Assembly (NCBI GenBank): GCA_017965445.1
Contig: JAGCPZ010000058.1
Span: forward strand, 22,949 to 86,948
DNA from: Fibrobacter sp.
GTDB taxonomy: Bacteria > Fibrobacterota > Fibrobacteria > Fibrobacterales > Fibrobacteraceae
Direction of reading: 5' to 3'
DNA: 64,000 bases
How positions within the stretch are numbered: position 1 is the stretch's first letter; the number at the start of each line of letters is the position of its first letter. Under the pieces are notes generated by a model, which saw only the letters and a list, made by a program, of their open reading frames with translations, had not been told where the DNA came from and made no database searches. The translations under genes were made by a program, and so were the position numbers. Shown in pieces: positions 18,201-25,401 of this stretch.

Positions 18201-19263
18201 CGCTGGCCTTCGAAATCTCTTCGACGGGAAGCCCTTGGATTCTCGCCTGCGCATTGTAACGCGAGATACGCGCCATGCCGGTATCCACAACGTAAGCAAT
18301 CCCCGGAATCGTAAGGGACGTTTCGGCAATGTTTGTCGCCAAGACCACACGCGTTTTGCTCGTGTGCTTGAAAATGCGACGCTGTTCCTCGGGACTCATG
18401 CGTCCGTACAACGGGAGCACATCGAACGTCGCCGCATCCAGCTCGTGGGCCAGTTCACCCGCCAAATCCTGGATGTCGCGTTCCGTCGGCAAAAAGCAGA
18501 GCAAGTGGTCGCGGTGCCGCGTTTCCAAATCGAGAATCGCATCACGAGCCTCTTCAATCAAACCCGAATCACCCTTGCCGGAGATATCACGGTCATGCCC
18601 AGGATCCTTCGACTCATTTCCCTTCGACAAGCTCAGGGAACTGAAGGTCGGTGAGCCTGCCGAACCGCCGAAATAATATTCCACATCCACAGGATACGTG
18701 CGGCCTTCGGCCTCCATCACGCAACTGTTGTCATAAAATTCTTCAAAAAGTTTTGCATCCAGCGTCGCCGATGCGACAATCAACTTGAAATCTGGACGCC
18801 GCGCAAGAACCGTCTTGAAAATGCCAAGCAAAATATCGATGTTCAACGAGCGTTCGTGCGCTTCGTCAATCATAATCGCATTGTACTGCCGGAACAAGCG
18901 GTCCTTACGGAACTCCTGCAACAGAATACCGTCCGTCATCACCTTGATGGGGGCCTCGTTCGTGCCTTGCTCCCAAAAGCGAATTTTCGTGCTGACTAAA
19001 TTTTCGTCCTTGAGTTCTTCGCGCAAGCGGTCAGCAATGGAAATCGCCGCCAAACGCCGAGGCTCAGTAACGCCAATTTTAAAGGGAGACTCCGCGCGGC
19101 AAAACCATTCCAGCAAAAACTTCGGCAACTGCGTCGATTTGCCGGAACCCGTATCCGCCTTGACAATGATAACTTGATGTTTTTCTAAAAGCTCAAAAAA
19201 CTCCTCCCGATGTTCAACAACGGGAAGCTCTGGGTATTCAATCTTTAAATCAGACAAAACCAT
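15277..19263 (-). CDS. hrpA: ATP-dependent RNA helicase HrpA (DEAH box)
   Basis: The 1328-residue DEAH-box helicase has Walker A (ADTGSGKST), TEPRRLAA, the DEAH box (IMIDEAHERS), SATLD and the motif VI region (RQRTGRAGR). The HA2/OB region and the long HrpA-specific C-terminal domain follow, giving the family's usual length of about 1300. Two stretches look inserted: about residues 198-234 (encoded near 18562-18669) and 815-841 (16741-16816). Both match the genome's dispersed repeats in DNA sequence and stay in frame. The ATG has no Shine-Dalgarno; a heptamer repeat block lies just upstream. HrpA acts in RNA metabolism and rescue of stalled ribosomes. Confidence 0.9.
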   Translation of the reverse strand: MVLSDLKIEYPELPVVEHREEFFELLEKHQVIIVKADTGSGKSTQLPKFLLEWFCRAESPFKIGVTEPRRLAAISIADRLREELKDENLVSTKIRFWEQGTNEAPIKVMTDGILLQEFRKDRLFRQYNAIMIDEAHERSLNIDILLGIFKTVLARRPDFKLIVASATLDAKLFEEFYDNSCVMEAEGRTYPVDVEYYFGGSAGSPTFSSLSLSKGNESKDPGHDRDISGKGDSGLIEEARDAILDLETRHRDHLLCFLPTERDIQDLAGELAHELDAATFDVLPLYGRMSPEEQRRIFKHTSKTRVVLATNIAETSLTIPGIAYVVDTGMARISRYNAQARIQGLPVEEISKASARQRTGRAGRVKPGVCIRLYSPENFEARDEFTEPEIRRSNLANVVLQLRSLGLEMENFPFLQSPPHSAFRGAYKTLFELGALTADNSSGHVTKLGREMTRLPMDVSLSAVLLRARESGVLQPALIVCSALSIQDPRVVPNDEPERTRIRQLHRKFCGHKSDFLVYVAMWNAFCDEWDGKSWNKLRKFCDKNSMHFLRLREWVDLYEQFSRILDVKFENKICPFDSFHRDNLHIALLSGFLGGVAHRDIENGCYRLVSGRETHVFPGSDLYAKSVEWLFSAEVRETSRIFLTKAAEIKPEWIMQVAEQFCTRRWFEPTWNKERGFVEAVEEVSFRGLVISRGHRIDYARVNPEDCAQIFWREAVVMGEVARPFPFMTHNDRVVENLHALEARKRQFGLAPSEDALVEYYTRIAGKVNSIKTLKDYIREHTDQFLKFDEAYWISMNGNGVSVAAMGDSGFSNRIVIPSIVPESPSRQRKENPDQVGIDKRGNAPVPQLGGSIEHFRIGDRVVVGEMVFDATRDCDGITLNLPYELLTEISPAKFAMSISQWREWMIESVIREMPKTVKKSLEAKRTVIDDEFYAALENFPHKAPLLLLYEVLSNTKEIRSGANGASIDVPTVNPDKENHLRLHLVVSKPGFSEPYKLEISPEWGSYRMFLAVRPAVVTFGIDFPLEDMRFGWRLGESALMDAEESRFWQGFRKRLENSKVQVAEDKKQLIADRLNMLETGGLYSDGFETVLKIWVAKSLAADALDANRCVRFTGLEFSRGKKIRDFKSLAANARSEDEEIRLSLVRATYEAGLVGADAFVKCWNLLKDFSVNMRNVSGKPLIRNKIIITVHSAYQKESTLFERLLSVADALDMTLPQDGTGDSHAILNMDPSRDKSNRSANTLREFFRPYLKARYLKDHELKNARELLGKIDRTPTDNDEYADLYLQAKALLEDFEILRYKRKGNDAEDVVEEDDLARLKGRFGRL
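16741..16816. repeat. dispersed repeat inside hrpA (C-terminal part)
   Basis: The segment carries CCCGACTTGATCGGGATTCTCC followed by TTCCGGGACGATGCTCGGAATGAC, i.e. the same palindromic words (CCCGATCAAGTCGGG plus GGAATGAC) seen between genes at 60449-60477. It encodes a Pro/Ser/Arg-rich stretch (IVPESPSRQRKENPD) in hrpA. Confidence 0.65.
18562..18669. repeat. dispersed repeat inside hrpA (helicase core)
   Basis: The segment contains AGGATCCTTCGACT and CCCTTCGACAAGCTCAGGG followed by GGTGAGCCTGCCGAACC, words typical of intergenic dispersed repeats. It encodes a Ser/Gly-rich stretch (SLSLSKGNESKDPGHD) placed between helicase motifs, in frame. Confidence 0.65.
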
Positions 19264-19267
19264 AAAA

Positions 19268-19297
19268 GTGGTTAGTGATTAGTGGTTGGTGGTTAGG
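19268..19297 (-). repeat. heptanucleotide repeat block before hrpA (ACTAACC family)
   Basis: Four tandem 7-mers (AGTGGTT/AGTGATT class on the plus strand) lie four bases before the hrpA start. In the hrpA transcript they read CCTAACC...ACTAATC-ACTAACC-ACT. They are complementary to the block at 19418-19449. Confidence 0.8.
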
Positions 19298-19417
19298 GCG
19301 ACTTCGTCGCAGCTTGCAGTAAACAGTGATTAATGGTTCGGGATTAAATTAAAAATGAATAATTAAGAATCGAATTACCATTTTTAATCTTTCACTTTTA
19401 ATTTTTCATTTTATTAT

Positions 19418-19449
19418 CCTGTTTACTAACCACTGTTTACTAGCCACTA
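19418..19449 (+). repeat. heptanucleotide repeat block at the 3' end of the zinc-ribbon gene
   Basis: CCTGTTTACTAACC-ACTGTTTACTAGCC-ACT is read in the opposite sense to the block at 19268. It includes the TAG stop codon of the 46-residue gene on the minus strand. The intervening 120 bp holds AT-rich sequence with no gene. Confidence 0.8.
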
Positions 19450-19587
19450 CTCTTTAATATGCCCGCATTTGTCGCAGGTGAGTTTGTAGCTGTTATCGGG
19501 GTCAACTACCATCACGCCGTCACATTCCGGCACTTCGCACGGGAGTTCCCCCGGCATCACTTCTCTGTAAGTCTTTTTTTCTTCCAT
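19447..19587 (-). CDS. 46-residue zinc-ribbon protein
   Basis: A short frame encodes 46 residues with two Cys pairs, CEVPEC (C-X4-C) and CDKC (C-X2-C), a classic small zinc-ribbon layout. The ATG at 19587 is preceded by GGGGC. The stop TAG lies in a heptamer repeat. Codon use and the four-Cys pattern support a real gene. It stands divergent from the thioesterase gene (60-bp gap) and upstream of hrpA on the same strand. Function unknown; a nucleic-acid or protein-binding role is likely for such ribbons. Confidence 0.65.
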   Translation of the reverse strand: MEEKKTYREVMPGELPCEVPECDGVMVVDPDNSYKLTCDKCGHIKE

Positions 19588-19647
19588 AATGCCCCGAATA
19601 TAGAAATTCACCGCCCCGCCACTTCCTACAATATCTATTTTTCAGAC

Positions 19648-20133
19648 ATGGAAAACGCAAAGACAGTCAAACAATCGCAAGTAGAAACCCGCGACATCGT
19701 TCATCCCTCCGATGTAAACGCCTACAATTTCGTTTTCGGCGGACACATGATGTCACTCCTCGACAAAGCCGCCTGCATTGCCGCCTACACGCACGCAAAG
19801 CGCAGAGTCACGACGATTTCCATCGACAACGTGCGTTTTTTCAAGCCTGCAACTATCGGCACCATTCTCACCATCAAGGCTTCCGTAAACCGCGTGTTCA
19901 ACACGTCCCTGGAAGTCGGTCTCAAAGTCGTAGGAGTCCATCCGCAAGTGTCTTGGCAACCCGAAGTCATCTGCCACGCCTACATGACATTCGTCGCTCT
20001 CGATGAAAACGGCAAACCGACAGCGATACCTTCGATTATTCCCGAAACCGAAGACGAAATCCGCCGTTTCGAAGAAGCCGGTATCCGCCGTGACGCACGA
20101 AAAAAACTCGCAGAACAACTATCAAGCAAGTAA
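19648..20133 (+). CDS. acyl-CoA thioesterase (hotdog fold, YciA/BACH type)
   Basis: The start at 19648 gives 161 residues matching the acyl-CoA hydrolase hotdog domain: HPSDVNAYNFVFGGHMMSLLD (the conserved N...GG-H-x-x-x-x-D helix), then VTTISIDNVRFFKP and a C-terminal helix. The upstream extension of the frame to 19459 overlaps the zinc-ribbon gene and is not coding. It should cleave acyl-CoA esters in the cytoplasm; chain length preference is unknown. Confidence 0.85.
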   Translation: MENAKTVKQSQVETRDIVHPSDVNAYNFVFGGHMMSLLDKAACIAAYTHAKRRVTTISIDNVRFFKPATIGTILTIKASVNRVFNTSLEVGLKVVGVHPQVSWQPEVICHAYMTFVALDENGKPTAIPSIIPETEDEIRRFEEAGIRRDARKKLAEQLSSK

Positions 20134-20165
20134 AAGTCAATTTTTTAGCCCGATTTTATCCACCC

Positions 20166-20204
20166 GTACCTATAAAAAGACGATAAGCCGCATTTTATAG
20201 GTAC
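20166..20204. repeat. 39-bp inverted repeat, copy 1 of 3
   Basis: Perfect 12-bp arms GTACCTATAAAA (20166-20177) and TTTTATAGGTAC (20193-20204) enclose a 15-nt centre, AGACGATAAGCCGCA. The 608-bp gap at 20134-20741 has no gene; it holds the three copies of this element, AT-rich filler and one dispersed repeat. Confidence 0.9.
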
Positions 20205-20333
20205 GATTCGGTGAAAAAAAACTCTCCTACTCTGGTTTACAACAAAACAAGAAGCATATAAAACAAAAAAAACTTAAAACATATGCATTTTTCACTAAAC
20301 TTCAGCGTTTTTTAGAGCAGATAAACTAACAAA

Positions 20334-20372
20334 ATACCTATAAAAAGACATTTTTTCCAATTTTATAGGTAC
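20334..20372. repeat. 39-bp inverted repeat, copy 2 of 3
   Basis: Same arms as copy 1 apart from one end base (A for G at 20334), enclosing a different 15-nt centre, AGACATTTTTTCCAA (20346-20360). Confidence 0.9.
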
Positions 20373-20396
20373 ACAAGTTCAAATGCAACGAGAACA

Positions 20397-20435
20397 GTAC
20401 CTATAAAAAACACATTATTTCAGTTTTATAGGTAC
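20397..20435. repeat. 39-bp inverted repeat, copy 3 of 3
   Basis: Perfect 12-bp arms identical to copy 1 enclose a third 15-nt centre, AACACATTATTTCAG (20409-20423). Start-to-start distances of the three copies are 168 and 63 bp. Confidence 0.9.
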
Positions 20436-20560
20436 CCCCAGCACAAAAAACACAGCAAGTCGCCACGAGACACATCGCGAAGCAACCACATCTTTCAACT
20501 CTAGTCACCGTCATTCCGAACATAGCGAAGTTGTTACTTTTTATTCCAATTCAAGACTTA

Positions 20561-20596
20561 ACTGGATCCTTCGGGGGAATCCCCTCAGGATGACAA
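20561..20596. repeat. dispersed palindromic repeat (GGATCCTTCG...CAGGATGAC)
   Basis: ACTGGATCCTTCGGGGGAAT is followed by CCCCTCAGGATGACA: the same family as 11563-11684, with a GGGGG/CCCC hairpin at its centre. Confidence 0.75.
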
Positions 20597-20741
20597 AAGA
20601 GCATCTCCCGTTCGCTCGTCTGCATCAATCGTCTTTAGTCAGTACTCTCTCGTCTAATTAGAACACTGGTTACACCTGAAAACATTTTCATAAAAAAGAC
20701 CCTTTGAGGCCGTTTTCAACGTTTCTAATTTTTTCCGACAA

Positions 20742-22076
20742 ATGCAAAAGGTTCAAGTCAAGGATCGTTCGCTGATAAGCCTCTCGTGGCCGCTTATCCT
20801 CACGTTTGCCGTGGGCATGATTCAGCCCATGATGGACAGCTGGTTCTTGTCGCGCACTTCCGAAACCGCAGCCGCAGGCGTCGGCGCCATGCTCCCCATT
20901 CTCGGAGCGCTTTTCACCGCCCTCCACGCCTTCTCGCAATCCGGCGCAAGCATCGTCTCGCAGTACATCGGCGCCAAGCAAAACAGCCATGCCAACAGCA
21001 CACAGACCATGGTCCTCTTCGGGAGCGTCCTGCTCGGTATTTCGCTCACACTTATCGTCTATCCGCTCTCCGGCTCAATTCCTCGCTGGATGGGACTCAC
21101 CGAAGCCCCCGCCGTTTACGCGCAACAGTTCCTCAGCGTTGTCTCGTTCGGGTTTGCATTCCGCGCTCTGCAAACCATCCTCACCGCCCTCATCGCCACC
21201 CACGGACTTACTATCTGGAACCTCGTCGGCAACACGCTCACCATAGCAAGCAACGCAGCACTGAACGTCGTGTTTCTCGAAGGATACTTTGGAATCCCTA
21301 AAATGGGCGTACACGGAGTCGCTCTCGCTACAGCGCTTTCGTGGCTCATTTCTTCGATTATTCTCTGGTTGGTGCTCAAGTTCAAGGTTCACCACCACAG
21401 CCATTCCCGCGACTGGAAGCGTTCCCGCATTCTTCTTCCCGACTGGATTCGCATAGGCCTCCCCGCCGCCGCAGAACCCATCAGTTTTCAGCTTTTCCAA
21501 GTATTCCTCACCGCGATGGTCGTCTATGTCGGCACCACCGCCATGACCGCCCGCGTGTTCGCCGGGAACTTCGCGGCACTCTCCGTCATTCTCGGCGTCG
21601 GCCTCGGCAGCGGAAACCAAATTCTCGTAGCGCACCTCGTCGGTGCCCACGATTACGACAAGGCTAACCGCCGCGTACGCCAAACGCTCACCATCGGCAT
21701 CATCAGCGGACTTTTACTCGCCATTATCGTAGCGCTCCTCGGCGAGCACCTGCTCAGGCTCTACACCGACAACCCCGAAGTTCTCAAACTCGGCCGGATA
21801 TGCCTCTGGTGCGATGTCGCCGTGCAACCCTTCAAAGCCGTAAACTTTATCGTCACCACATCGCTCCGTGCTGCAGGCGATTCCAAATTCCCGGCCATTG
21901 TCGGCAGCGGCATGATGTGGACTCTCGGAGTCGCCACTTCGCTCATCCTCGCATTCGTCGTAGGGCTAGGCCTCCCCGGACTCTGGCTAGGCATGGCCGC
22001 AGACGAATTCTACCGTTCCATCGTGAACATTTGGCGTTGGAGAAGCGGCCGCTGGAAAAGCAAGGCCGTAGTTTAG
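20742..22076 (+). CDS. MATE-family multidrug/cation antiporter
   Basis: The 444-residue, twelve-helix membrane protein matches the MATE exporter pattern, with two homologous halves: residues 12-50 (WPLILTFAVGMIQPMMDSWF) and 230-265 (IGLPAAAEPISFQLFQ). It should export organic cations, drugs or metabolites in exchange for Na+ or H+. No adjacent regulator is evident. The ATG lacks a clear ribosome site; the upstream region carries the three inverted repeats and a dispersed repeat. Confidence 0.88.
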   Translation: MQKVQVKDRSLISLSWPLILTFAVGMIQPMMDSWFLSRTSETAAAGVGAMLPILGALFTALHAFSQSGASIVSQYIGAKQNSHANSTQTMVLFGSVLLGISLTLIVYPLSGSIPRWMGLTEAPAVYAQQFLSVVSFGFAFRALQTILTALIATHGLTIWNLVGNTLTIASNAALNVVFLEGYFGIPKMGVHGVALATALSWLISSIILWLVLKFKVHHHSHSRDWKRSRILLPDWIRIGLPAAAEPISFQLFQVFLTAMVVYVGTTAMTARVFAGNFAALSVILGVGLGSGNQILVAHLVGAHDYDKANRRVRQTLTIGIISGLLLAIIVALLGEHLLRLYTDNPEVLKLGRICLWCDVAVQPFKAVNFIVTTSLRAAGDSKFPAIVGSGMMWTLGVATSLILAFVVGLGLPGLWLGMAADEFYRSIVNIWRWRSGRWKSKAVV

Positions 22077-22112
22077 TCCTTTATAGTACGGATACAAGCC
22101 CTATATAGGACA
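22075..22112. other. hairpin at the end of the MATE gene
   Basis: GTCCTTTATAG and CTATATAGGAC form an imperfect 11-bp stem across a 15-base loop, starting at the MATE stop codon. There is no T-tract, so it is not a standard terminator; it may stabilise or end the transcript. Confidence 0.4.
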
Positions 22113-22211
22113 ACATCACGCGAACTTCGACATGAAATTCGCCGACATACTCCGGCACGCGACAAAAATGTATATTCATAGAACAGTCGCCCTCGCCAGA
22201 AGCAATTGCAC

Positions 22212-22787
22212 ATGAAAAAATTTGACCTATCCAAAATTGTATTCCTTGTCGTCGCCTTGATGCTGACAATCGTTAGCGTCGTCCAAAGCGAAGACGAACT
22301 AAGCTATGGTGAAGTCGAAAAAAACGTCAACATGATTCTACTCCGCAACGGCAAACATTACTTTGCCTACATGGAAAATAATAAATGGATTGGCATAGAT
22401 TATGTAGATTCTTCGGCCGTTCATTTGGATGACGGAGGAATTGCCTCTGTCAATGTAGATTTCGTGAGACTGTACGGGGGAATCGTCGGTCATGAAGGCA
22501 CGCCGAGCATCACGGCAATTCGCGACCCGCAAGCAATTTCTTTTGACGAACTCGTCGGCAGCGGCAAAATTGCAGATTACGACCCCGAAAAACGCATATT
22601 CTTTGGGCCTCGCCTTATAAAAACAAAAAGCGCGACGTATTGCGTAACAAGGTACAGATACGGAGACTATCGTTTATATAAAAACGGAAAATTTTTAGGA
22701 AGCTACAAGACATCGCAGGAATTTGAACATGCAGCCGGATTCAATACGTTAAAGAAACCAAATGTTAATAGACGGGAAATACAATAG
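22212..22787 (+). CDS. hypothetical exported protein
   Basis: The ATG at 22212 gives 191 residues with a hydrophobic N-terminal signal or anchor (IVFLVVALMLTIVSVVQS). The soluble region has no domain I recognise. It stands alone between the MATE gene and the ABM monooxygenase. A TTG six bases upstream is a less likely start. Confidence 0.55.
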   Translation: MKKFDLSKIVFLVVALMLTIVSVVQSEDELSYGEVEKNVNMILLRNGKHYFAYMENNKWIGIDYVDSSAVHLDDGGIASVNVDFVRLYGGIVGHEGTPSITAIRDPQAISFDELVGSGKIADYDPEKRIFFGPRLIKTKSATYCVTRYRYGDYRLYKNGKFLGSYKTSQEFEHAAGFNTLKKPNVNRREIQ

Positions 22788-22839
22788 CGTTTCGAAAGTC
22801 GATAAAGCTATTAAAATGAAGAATTGATTACATAACAAA

Positions 22840-22996
22840 ATCGGGTGAAACAAGCCCGTATGCAAACCTGCTGAAGCAGCGGTGTGGCAAAGAAAATATT
22901 ACTTCACTATGCGTCTAACGCATACTGAGCATGAAAATTAAGCATTTTGAGCATGCTCCGAAAATATTTATATTATATGCAAAGCATTTCGGAGTG
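22840..22996 (+). promoter_or_regulatory. structured leader upstream of the ABM monooxygenase gene
   Basis: Several short stems occur in a row before the gene at 23002: CGGG/CCCG around 22843-22860, CTGC-TGAA-GCAG, TATGCG-TCTAA-CGCATA and the palindrome GAGCATGCTC. No riboswitch family fits convincingly. The nearby TATATTATATGC may be a -10 region. Confidence 0.3.
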
Positions 22997-23001
22997 GTAA
23001 A

Positions 23002-23403
23002 ATGAAACTCAAGTTTTTAACACTGTTTTCAATCCTTGCGCTCGCTGCGAGCGTGTTTGCGGAGAGCGCCATGAGCAACATTACGGTAAACCTGCGCTAT
23101 ACGGGTAAGAACGGGGCGGCAAAGAAGTTCGCCGAAGAGATGGTTTCTAGCGGGACGGTGGCAAAGATCCGTGCCGAGAAGGGCAATATCCGCTACGAAT
23201 ATTTCCAGTCGCTGGACGATCCCGAGACCATCCTGCTGATTGACGCATGGGAAAGCCAGGCAGCCATCGATGAGCACCATGCTTCGCCCATGATGAAGAC
23301 GATTGCGAAACTCCGCGACAAGTACGACCTGAAAATGACTGTCGAACGCTACACGCCCGACAACACCATGCCCAAGACTGACGAAAAGTTCATCAGGAAG
23401 TAA
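23002..23403 (+). CDS. exported antibiotic-biosynthesis-monooxygenase (ABM) domain protein
   Basis: A signal peptide (LFSILALAASVFAES) precedes a single ferredoxin-like ABM domain of about 95 residues, with GNIRYEYFQSLDDPETILLIDAWES and the HHASPMMK helix, as in YgiN-type quinol monooxygenases. These cofactor-free enzymes act on quinols or aromatic compounds; an exported copy would work in the periplasm. It converges on the LysR gene (59-bp gap), so the regulator is not divergent in the usual way. The ribosome site GGAG is at a good distance. Confidence 0.75.
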   Translation: MKLKFLTLFSILALAASVFAESAMSNITVNLRYTGKNGAAKKFAEEMVSSGTVAKIRAEKGNIRYEYFQSLDDPETILLIDAWESQAAIDEHHASPMMKTIAKLRDKYDLKMTVERYTPDNTMPKTDEKFIRK

Positions 23404-23462
23404 GTCGCGACAATGCAACGCCCGCGCGCTGTTTGGCGATAGGGCGACCAGCGGGAAACAGC

Positions 23463-24266
23463 CTACGCCAGCGTCACCTTGAAAAATTCCACGTTCATTT
23501 CGCGGTCGGCGAGCGGCACAATCTTGCGACTCTTGGGAATGTCGTAATCGAACTTCTGGTCCGAAACGAACGTCAACAGCGAAGACTGTTCGATGAGTTT
23601 TGAAATGCCCTTTGCGCTGTCGTGCTTGATGAAGGTGACATCGGGAATCTTTTTGCGCTTGACCTGCTCCCAGAAACCCACGTTACTGCGCTGGATGATG
23701 GTTTCGCCCCTGAGTTCACGGAGCCGTATGGACTTGCGATTGGCGAGCGGGTGTTTTTTCGGAAGCGCAATCGAAAGCCGCTCCTGCATATACCTTTCGG
23801 CGCGGTATTTCTTTGCGCGCGGGGCCTTGAGCGTGATGCCGATATCCGCCGTGCCTTCGTTCAATGCCTTCAGTACGCCCGCCTCGTTGTCGATAATCTC
23901 GTAAGTGACCTGCGCACCGGGGTATTTCTCCTGCAGTTCCTGCACCATCCGCATGGCCGGGAGAATGGCCACCGACGCGATGGAAAACATGCGCGTACCC
24001 GCTCCCTGCGGGCTTACCTTTTCCATCATTTCGCCCTGCAATTCCATGATGCGTTTCGCGTATTCGGCGACAGTGCGACCTTTCTCGTTCAGCTCGATGC
24101 GGTTCTTTTTGCGCTCAAAGAGCGGAGCTCCGATTTCGTCTTCCAACTTCTTGAATGCGCGGCTCACCGCCGGCTGCGAAGTGTAGAGCTTGTCCGCAAC
24201 GGCCGAAAGCGTCCCGTATTCCAGGAACCCGGCCAGCAATCGCAAAATGTAGGTCTCGACAAACAT
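23463..24266 (-). CDS. LysR-family transcriptional regulator
   Basis: The 267-residue protein has an N-terminal winged helix-turn-helix (GTLSAVADKLYTSQPAVSRAFKKLE) and a substrate-binding region (about 90-260: IGITLKAP, PLANRKSIRLRELRGE). It is shorter than the usual 290-300 residues, mainly at the C-terminus. Its target is uncertain; the convergent ABM gene is the nearest candidate. Confidence 0.88.
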   Translation of the reverse strand: MFVETYILRLLAGFLEYGTLSAVADKLYTSQPAVSRAFKKLEDEIGAPLFERKKNRIELNEKGRTVAEYAKRIMELQGEMMEKVSPQGAGTRMFSIASVAILPAMRMVQELQEKYPGAQVTYEIIDNEAGVLKALNEGTADIGITLKAPRAKKYRAERYMQERLSIALPKKHPLANRKSIRLRELRGETIIQRSNVGFWEQVKRKKIPDVTFIKHDSAKGISKLIEQSSLLTFVSDQKFDYDIPKSRKIVPLADREMNVEFFKVTLA

Positions 24267-24392
24267 AAAAAGCCCCTTTTGGGGGGAATATAATAAATCT
24301 GCTATGCGTCAAGTGAATAGTGGGAGTTTAAAACTTACCCACAGGAACAACCTTGATGGTGTAGCCTTTTTATTCAATAAATGCACTGTATT

Positions 24393-24416
24393 GGATAAAA
24401 AGGCACTTTTTTATCC
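24393..24416. terminator. AT-rich inverted repeat between the LysR gene and larE
   Basis: GGATAAAAA and TTTTTATCC form a perfect 9-bp stem with a 6-base loop, in the 328-bp gap 24267-24594. It could end the lar transcript coming from the other side, although no separate T-tract follows. The rest of the gap shows no coding sequence; the GGTCGCGACC palindrome near 24585 is another possible stop signal for larE. Confidence 0.35.
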
Positions 24417-24594
24417 AGTTTGATTAAATTATTGTACGTTTTTCGGGGGTAACTCCACTCCCTAAAACCCTTCAAAAAATAGAAAATTGACATAAATTGC
24501 ATGAGTGACCATATCCCCAAAAATTATTTCTAGTGATGACGAAACGGAAACTAACTGCGGTATTATTGGGGCGCGATGACGGTCGCGACCACGA

Positions 24595-25401
24595 TCAGGA
24601 ATGGAGCAGAGTCTCGTTCATGCTGCCGGTTCGGTAGCCCTGCAGGTCCAGCGACACGTACGCAAACCCGATGTTCTTGAAAGTCGCGAAAATCTGTTCG
24701 CGATTTTTTAGTACCGTATCGAAATTTTCGGGCAGCACCTCGATGCGAGCGACGTTTTCGCCGTGGATGCGCACCCGCAGTTGCTTTATTCCCAATGTCC
24801 GCAAGAATTCTTCGCCTTTTTCTACCATACGGAGTTTCTGTTCCGTGATGGTTTCGCCATATACAAAACGGCTGGAAAGGCATGCGAACGAGGGCTTTTC
24901 GGCGGTCGGCAAGTTCAACTGCCTGGAAAGTTCCCGGATATTCGCCTTTGAAAACCCGCAGTCCCGCAGGGGGCTCCTGATTCCCAGTTCGGCGATGGCG
25001 CGGTGGCCCGGCCTGTAATCGCGATTGTCGTCGGTGTTGGAGCCTTCGCAGATGTAGCGGAGCGAAAGCTCGTCGGCGACTTGCCCGATTAGGCCGAATA
25101 CGGATTTCTTGCAGAGGTAGCAGCGGTCCTTGGGATTCTGCGCGAAGCCTTCGATTGAAAGTTCGTCGTGTTCGCGGACAACGTGGGCGATGTTTTCGCG
25201 GGCGCAAAAATCCTCGGATTCCCGCAGTTCCCTTTCCGGGAAGGATCTCTGCCGTACGGTCACGGCAACGGCGCGGTCGCCCAGCACATCGTGGGCGACT
25301 TTCAGCAGGAACGTGGAATCCACACCGCCAGAGAAAGCCACAGCGACGCTTTCCAGATTCTGCAGGTATGTTTTAAGCCGCTCTAGTTTTTCCTGAAGCA
25401 T
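24595..25401 (-). CDS. larE: LarE, sulfur-insertion enzyme of nickel-pincer cofactor synthesis
   Basis: The start at 25401 overlaps the stop of the aldo/keto reductase gene by one base (TAATG) and gives 268 residues. The PP-loop SGGVDST (residues 24-30) binds ATP. LarE adenylates the carboxylates of P2CMN and inserts sulfur. Three Cys, C94 and C97 (RCYLCK) and C174 (FACLSSRF), match the cluster-binding pattern reported for the [4Fe-4S] LarE class, rather than the single sacrificial Cys of Lactobacillus. The class assignment is an inference from those residues. It is the last gene of the lar cluster. Confidence 0.9.
   Translation of the reverse strand: MLQEKLERLKTYLQNLESVAVAFSGGVDSTFLLKVAHDVLGDRAVAVTVRQRSFPERELRESEDFCARENIAHVVREHDELSIEGFAQNPKDRCYLCKKSVFGLIGQVADELSLRYICEGSNTDDNRDYRPGHRAIAELGIRSPLRDCGFSKANIRELSRQLNLPTAEKPSFACLSSRFVYGETITEQKLRMVEKGEEFLRTLGIKQLRVRIHGENVARIEVLPENFDTVLKNREQIFATFKNIGFAYVSLDLQGYRTGSMNETLLHS

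Noticed and set aside
20166..20435. CRISPR array
   Set aside because: The repeated parts are the two arms with a fixed 15-nt centre, unit spacing is 63 and 168 bp, and no cas genes are near.
22840..22990. Cyclic-di-GMP (GEMM) riboswitch
   Set aside because: GCAAACC and GGCAAAG words occur around a hairpin with a TGAA loop, but the conserved P3 strand and its tetraloop receptor are missing.
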